Below, piece by piece: positions 5,931 through 6,639 of a stretch of 6,639 bases of DNA. Below the pieces are notes generated by a model. The model was given only the letters and a program-made list of their open reading frames with translations, did not search any database and was not told where the DNA came from. Positions within the stretch are counted from its first letter, which is position 1, and every line of letters begins with the position of its first letter. Position numbers and translations under genes: made by a program. Origin of the DNA: Clostridiales bacterium (GTDB lineage: Bacteria > Bacillota > Clostridia > Lachnospirales > Lachnospiraceae); NCBI GenBank assembly GCA_019420405.1, contig JAHZHF010000093.1, positions 1 through 6,639 of the forward strand. Reading direction: 5' to 3'.

Positions 5931-6272
5931 TTAATTCAGCTCCTGCAATGCCTGAAGATATCCCAGCAGGCGGTTTTTCTGCTGTGGTGAAAAATTTCGG
6001 TAATGTTCCAGAAGCAGACGCTCTTCGTTGCTGAGAACGATACTATAATCCGGAAAAATCCCGGAATCCGGGGCGTGTTCTTCGGATAGCAGCTCATAAG
6101 GGGAGATACACAGAACCTCGCAGATTTTCATTATTTTATCAGCAGAAGGGTTGGTCCTTTTCCTCTTCCAGTCGCTGATTGTACTCTGCGAAATTCCGGT
6201 CTTTTCGGAAAATTCTTTCTGGCTCATTTTTCTCTGTTCAAGAAGTGTAAATATTTTTTCACTGATTATCAT
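5931..6272 (-). CDS. XRE-family HTH transcriptional regulator (113 aa)
   Basis: This is a Cro/C1-type DNA-binding protein. Residues 4-62 form the HTH_3 fold: KIFTLLEQRKMSQKEFSEKT, then GISQSTISDWKRKRTNPSAD with the recognition helix about 29-37, then IMKICEVLCISPYELL. The C-terminal part (82-111) is predicted helical and may serve dimerisation. ATG 6272 is preferred because GAAAGGA lies about 8 bases upstream and translation then begins right at the fold; the longer frame to 6320 adds 16 residues that overlap the antitoxin 2 promoter and would lack a ribosome site. It lies between two toxin cassettes, in the same direction as the toxins, and both toxin promoters carry a shared palindrome. It is probably their regulator. 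No convincing own promoter or terminator was found. Confidence 0.9.
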   Translation of the reverse strand: MIISEKIFTLLEQRKMSQKEFSEKTGISQSTISDWKRKRTNPSADKIMKICEVLCISPYELLSEEHAPDSGIFPDYSIVLSNEERLLLEHYRNFSPQQKNRLLGYLQALQELN

Positions 6273-6311
6273 TTCCTGGTTTCCTTTCGGTATTTTCGGA
6301 TTAAATTTCGT

Positions 6312-6340
6312 TTGACACATTCAGGAATAGTGCCTATAAT
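6312..6340 (+). promoter_or_regulatory. Consensus sigma-A promoter of antitoxin RNA 2
   Basis: TTGACA (6312-6317), 17 bases, TATAAT (6335-6340): again a perfect consensus. It lies just upstream of, and divergent from, the XRE gene. The predicted RNA start is near 6347. Confidence 0.85.
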
Positions 6341-6346
6341 ATATTT

Positions 6347-6439
6347 AAACCGAGGGCCGTTGACCGGTGTATACCGGCCGCTGATGGATGTTGATCAAAA
6401 ATAGTGCCTTACTTTACCAGAGCAGGGGCACTATTTTTT
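6347..6439 (+). ncRNA. Antitoxin-type antisense RNA 2 (about 93 nt)
   Basis: This RNA is predicted from a consensus promoter and a strong terminator with no coding frame between them. It contains a hairpin CCGGT-GTAT-ACCGG (6364-6377). It converges on the toxin 2 gene and overlaps its stop codon. Eight bases, CCGGTGTA (6364-6371), are complementary to the extreme 5' end of the toxin 2 mRNA (6582-6575), a possible second contact site. The ends are estimates. Confidence 0.7.
6397..6439. terminator. Bidirectional terminator shared by antitoxin RNA 2 and toxin 2
   Basis: AAAAATAGTGCC (6397-6408) pairs with GGCACTATTTTT (6427-6438). The flanking A and T runs make it work in both directions. The toxin 2 stop codon (minus strand 6433-6431) lies inside. 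Confidence 0.9.
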
Positions 6440-6520
6440 GTGTCTGAAAATCGTTACAACAAGGGTTATAACAGTACAGAGCATGATTACGAATGTGAAC
6501 AGATCGGGATATGTAACCAT
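6431..6520 (-). CDS. Holin-like type I toxin 2 (29 aa)
   Basis: The minus strand from ATG 6520 encodes MVTYPDLFTFVIML then CTVITLVVTIFRHKK and stops with TAG in the terminator stem. A single hydrophobic helix (about 8-25) is followed by a basic RHKK tail. It is the same design as the 31-residue peptide at 5696-5791, sharing VTY, LFTFV and ITLV. AAAGGAGG (6537-6530) is a strong ribosome site 9 bases before the ATG. The gene is small enough to be missed by ordinary gene callers. It is a putative membrane-acting type I toxin with the convergent RNA at 6347-6439 as antitoxin. Assignment rests on pattern recognition of the holin-like toxin family; toxicity is inferred. Confidence 0.85.
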   Translation of the reverse strand: MVTYPDLFTFVIMLCTVITLVVTIFRHKK

Positions 6521-6525
6521 AAACA

Positions 6526-6555
6526 CCAGCCTCCTTTCTTTTGTCAGGCGGCTGG
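6526..6555 (-). promoter_or_regulatory. Hairpin masking the toxin 2 ribosome binding site
   Basis: In the toxin leader CCAGCC (6555-6550) pairs with GGCUGG (6531-6526). After one mismatch AGG/CCU adds three pairs, leaving a 10-base loop. The stem takes up the whole AGGAGG ribosome site. Such masking is typical of type I toxin mRNAs. Confidence 0.65.
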
Positions 6556-6587
6556 CATAGTACCTCAACGGCTCCCGGTGTAAATAT

Positions 6588-6619
6588 ATTAAATTGGATT
6601 TAAAAAATACGTATATACG
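6588..6619 (-). promoter_or_regulatory. Toxin 2 promoter with the same palindromic operator candidate
   Basis: The minus-strand -10 region TTTAATATATTTA (6593-6581) aligns with that of toxin 1. The perfect palindrome CGTATATACG (6610-6619) lies at the -35 position, one base further away than in cassette 1. The predicted mRNA start is near 6581. No gene is visible in the last 19 bases of the window. Confidence 0.55.
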
Positions 6620-6639
6620 AATAATATCATGAGGTTAGA

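Larger units (their letters stand above)
6335..6593. repeat. Inverted promoter-leader repeats bounding toxin-antitoxin cassette 2
   Basis: The plus strand from 6335 to 6365 and the minus strand from 6593 to 6563 agree at 25 of 31 positions, counted by eye. The match includes TAATATATTTA and GCCGTTGA. The leader part is unlike that of cassette 1, so similarity is higher inside each cassette than between cassettes. Confidence 0.75.

Noticed and set aside
6273..6320. Longer XRE protein beginning at 6320
   Set aside because: The extra 16 residues precede the HTH fold, overlap the antitoxin 2 promoter and lack a ribosome site.
6326..6409. Ten-base repeat AATAGTGCCT in the antitoxin 2 promoter and its terminator
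   Set aside because: Probably chance: in the terminator it is dictated by the stem and the toxin stop codon, and cassette 1 has no equivalent.

Overview
The window reads as chromosomal DNA from a Gram-positive Clostridia bacterium, most likely a Lachnospiraceae-type gut anaerobe. This is inferred from strong AGGAGG-type ribosome sites, sigma-A promoters, the PutP and AraC-GNAT protein families, and the very small holin-like toxins typical of Firmicutes. No database search was possible, so genus and species are not assigned. No tRNA, rRNA, CRISPR array or transposase was seen.

Left part (1-3120): a roughly 200-base imperfect palindrome without a gene, then an extended -10 promoter (305-333), then two membrane transporter genes 20 bases apart that read as an operon. 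The first is a PutP-type sodium/proline symporter. Its first 38 or so residues lie in another frame, so it carries a one-base frameshift, and the expected start codon also appears to be ATA. The second is a DAACS-family (SDF) symporter that lacks the arginine used by acidic-substrate relatives. A hairpin overlapping its stop codon ends the unit.

Middle part (3121-5540): three direct repeats spaced exactly 16 bases precede an AraC-type regulator fused to a GNAT-like domain. Its 3' end overlaps a GTG-started MFS efflux-type transporter by 14 bases. This is a regulator-exporter pair under one upstream region. A weak terminator and a 74-base long hairpin follow.

Right part (5541-6639): this is the most interesting stretch. 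Two paralogous type I toxin-antitoxin-like cassettes lie in the same orientation and flank an XRE-family regulator. Each cassette has a toxin of 31 or 29 residues on the minus strand. Each also has a convergent plus-strand RNA of roughly 90-105 nt driven by a perfect TTGACA-N17-TATAAT promoter, and a terminator hairpin that contains the toxin stop codon. Both toxin promoters carry the same perfect palindrome CGTATATACG over the -35 position, a good candidate operator for the XRE protein. Within each cassette, the toxin and antitoxin promoters plus the first 15-20 transcribed bases are inverted copies of each other. The two cassettes have quite different leaders.
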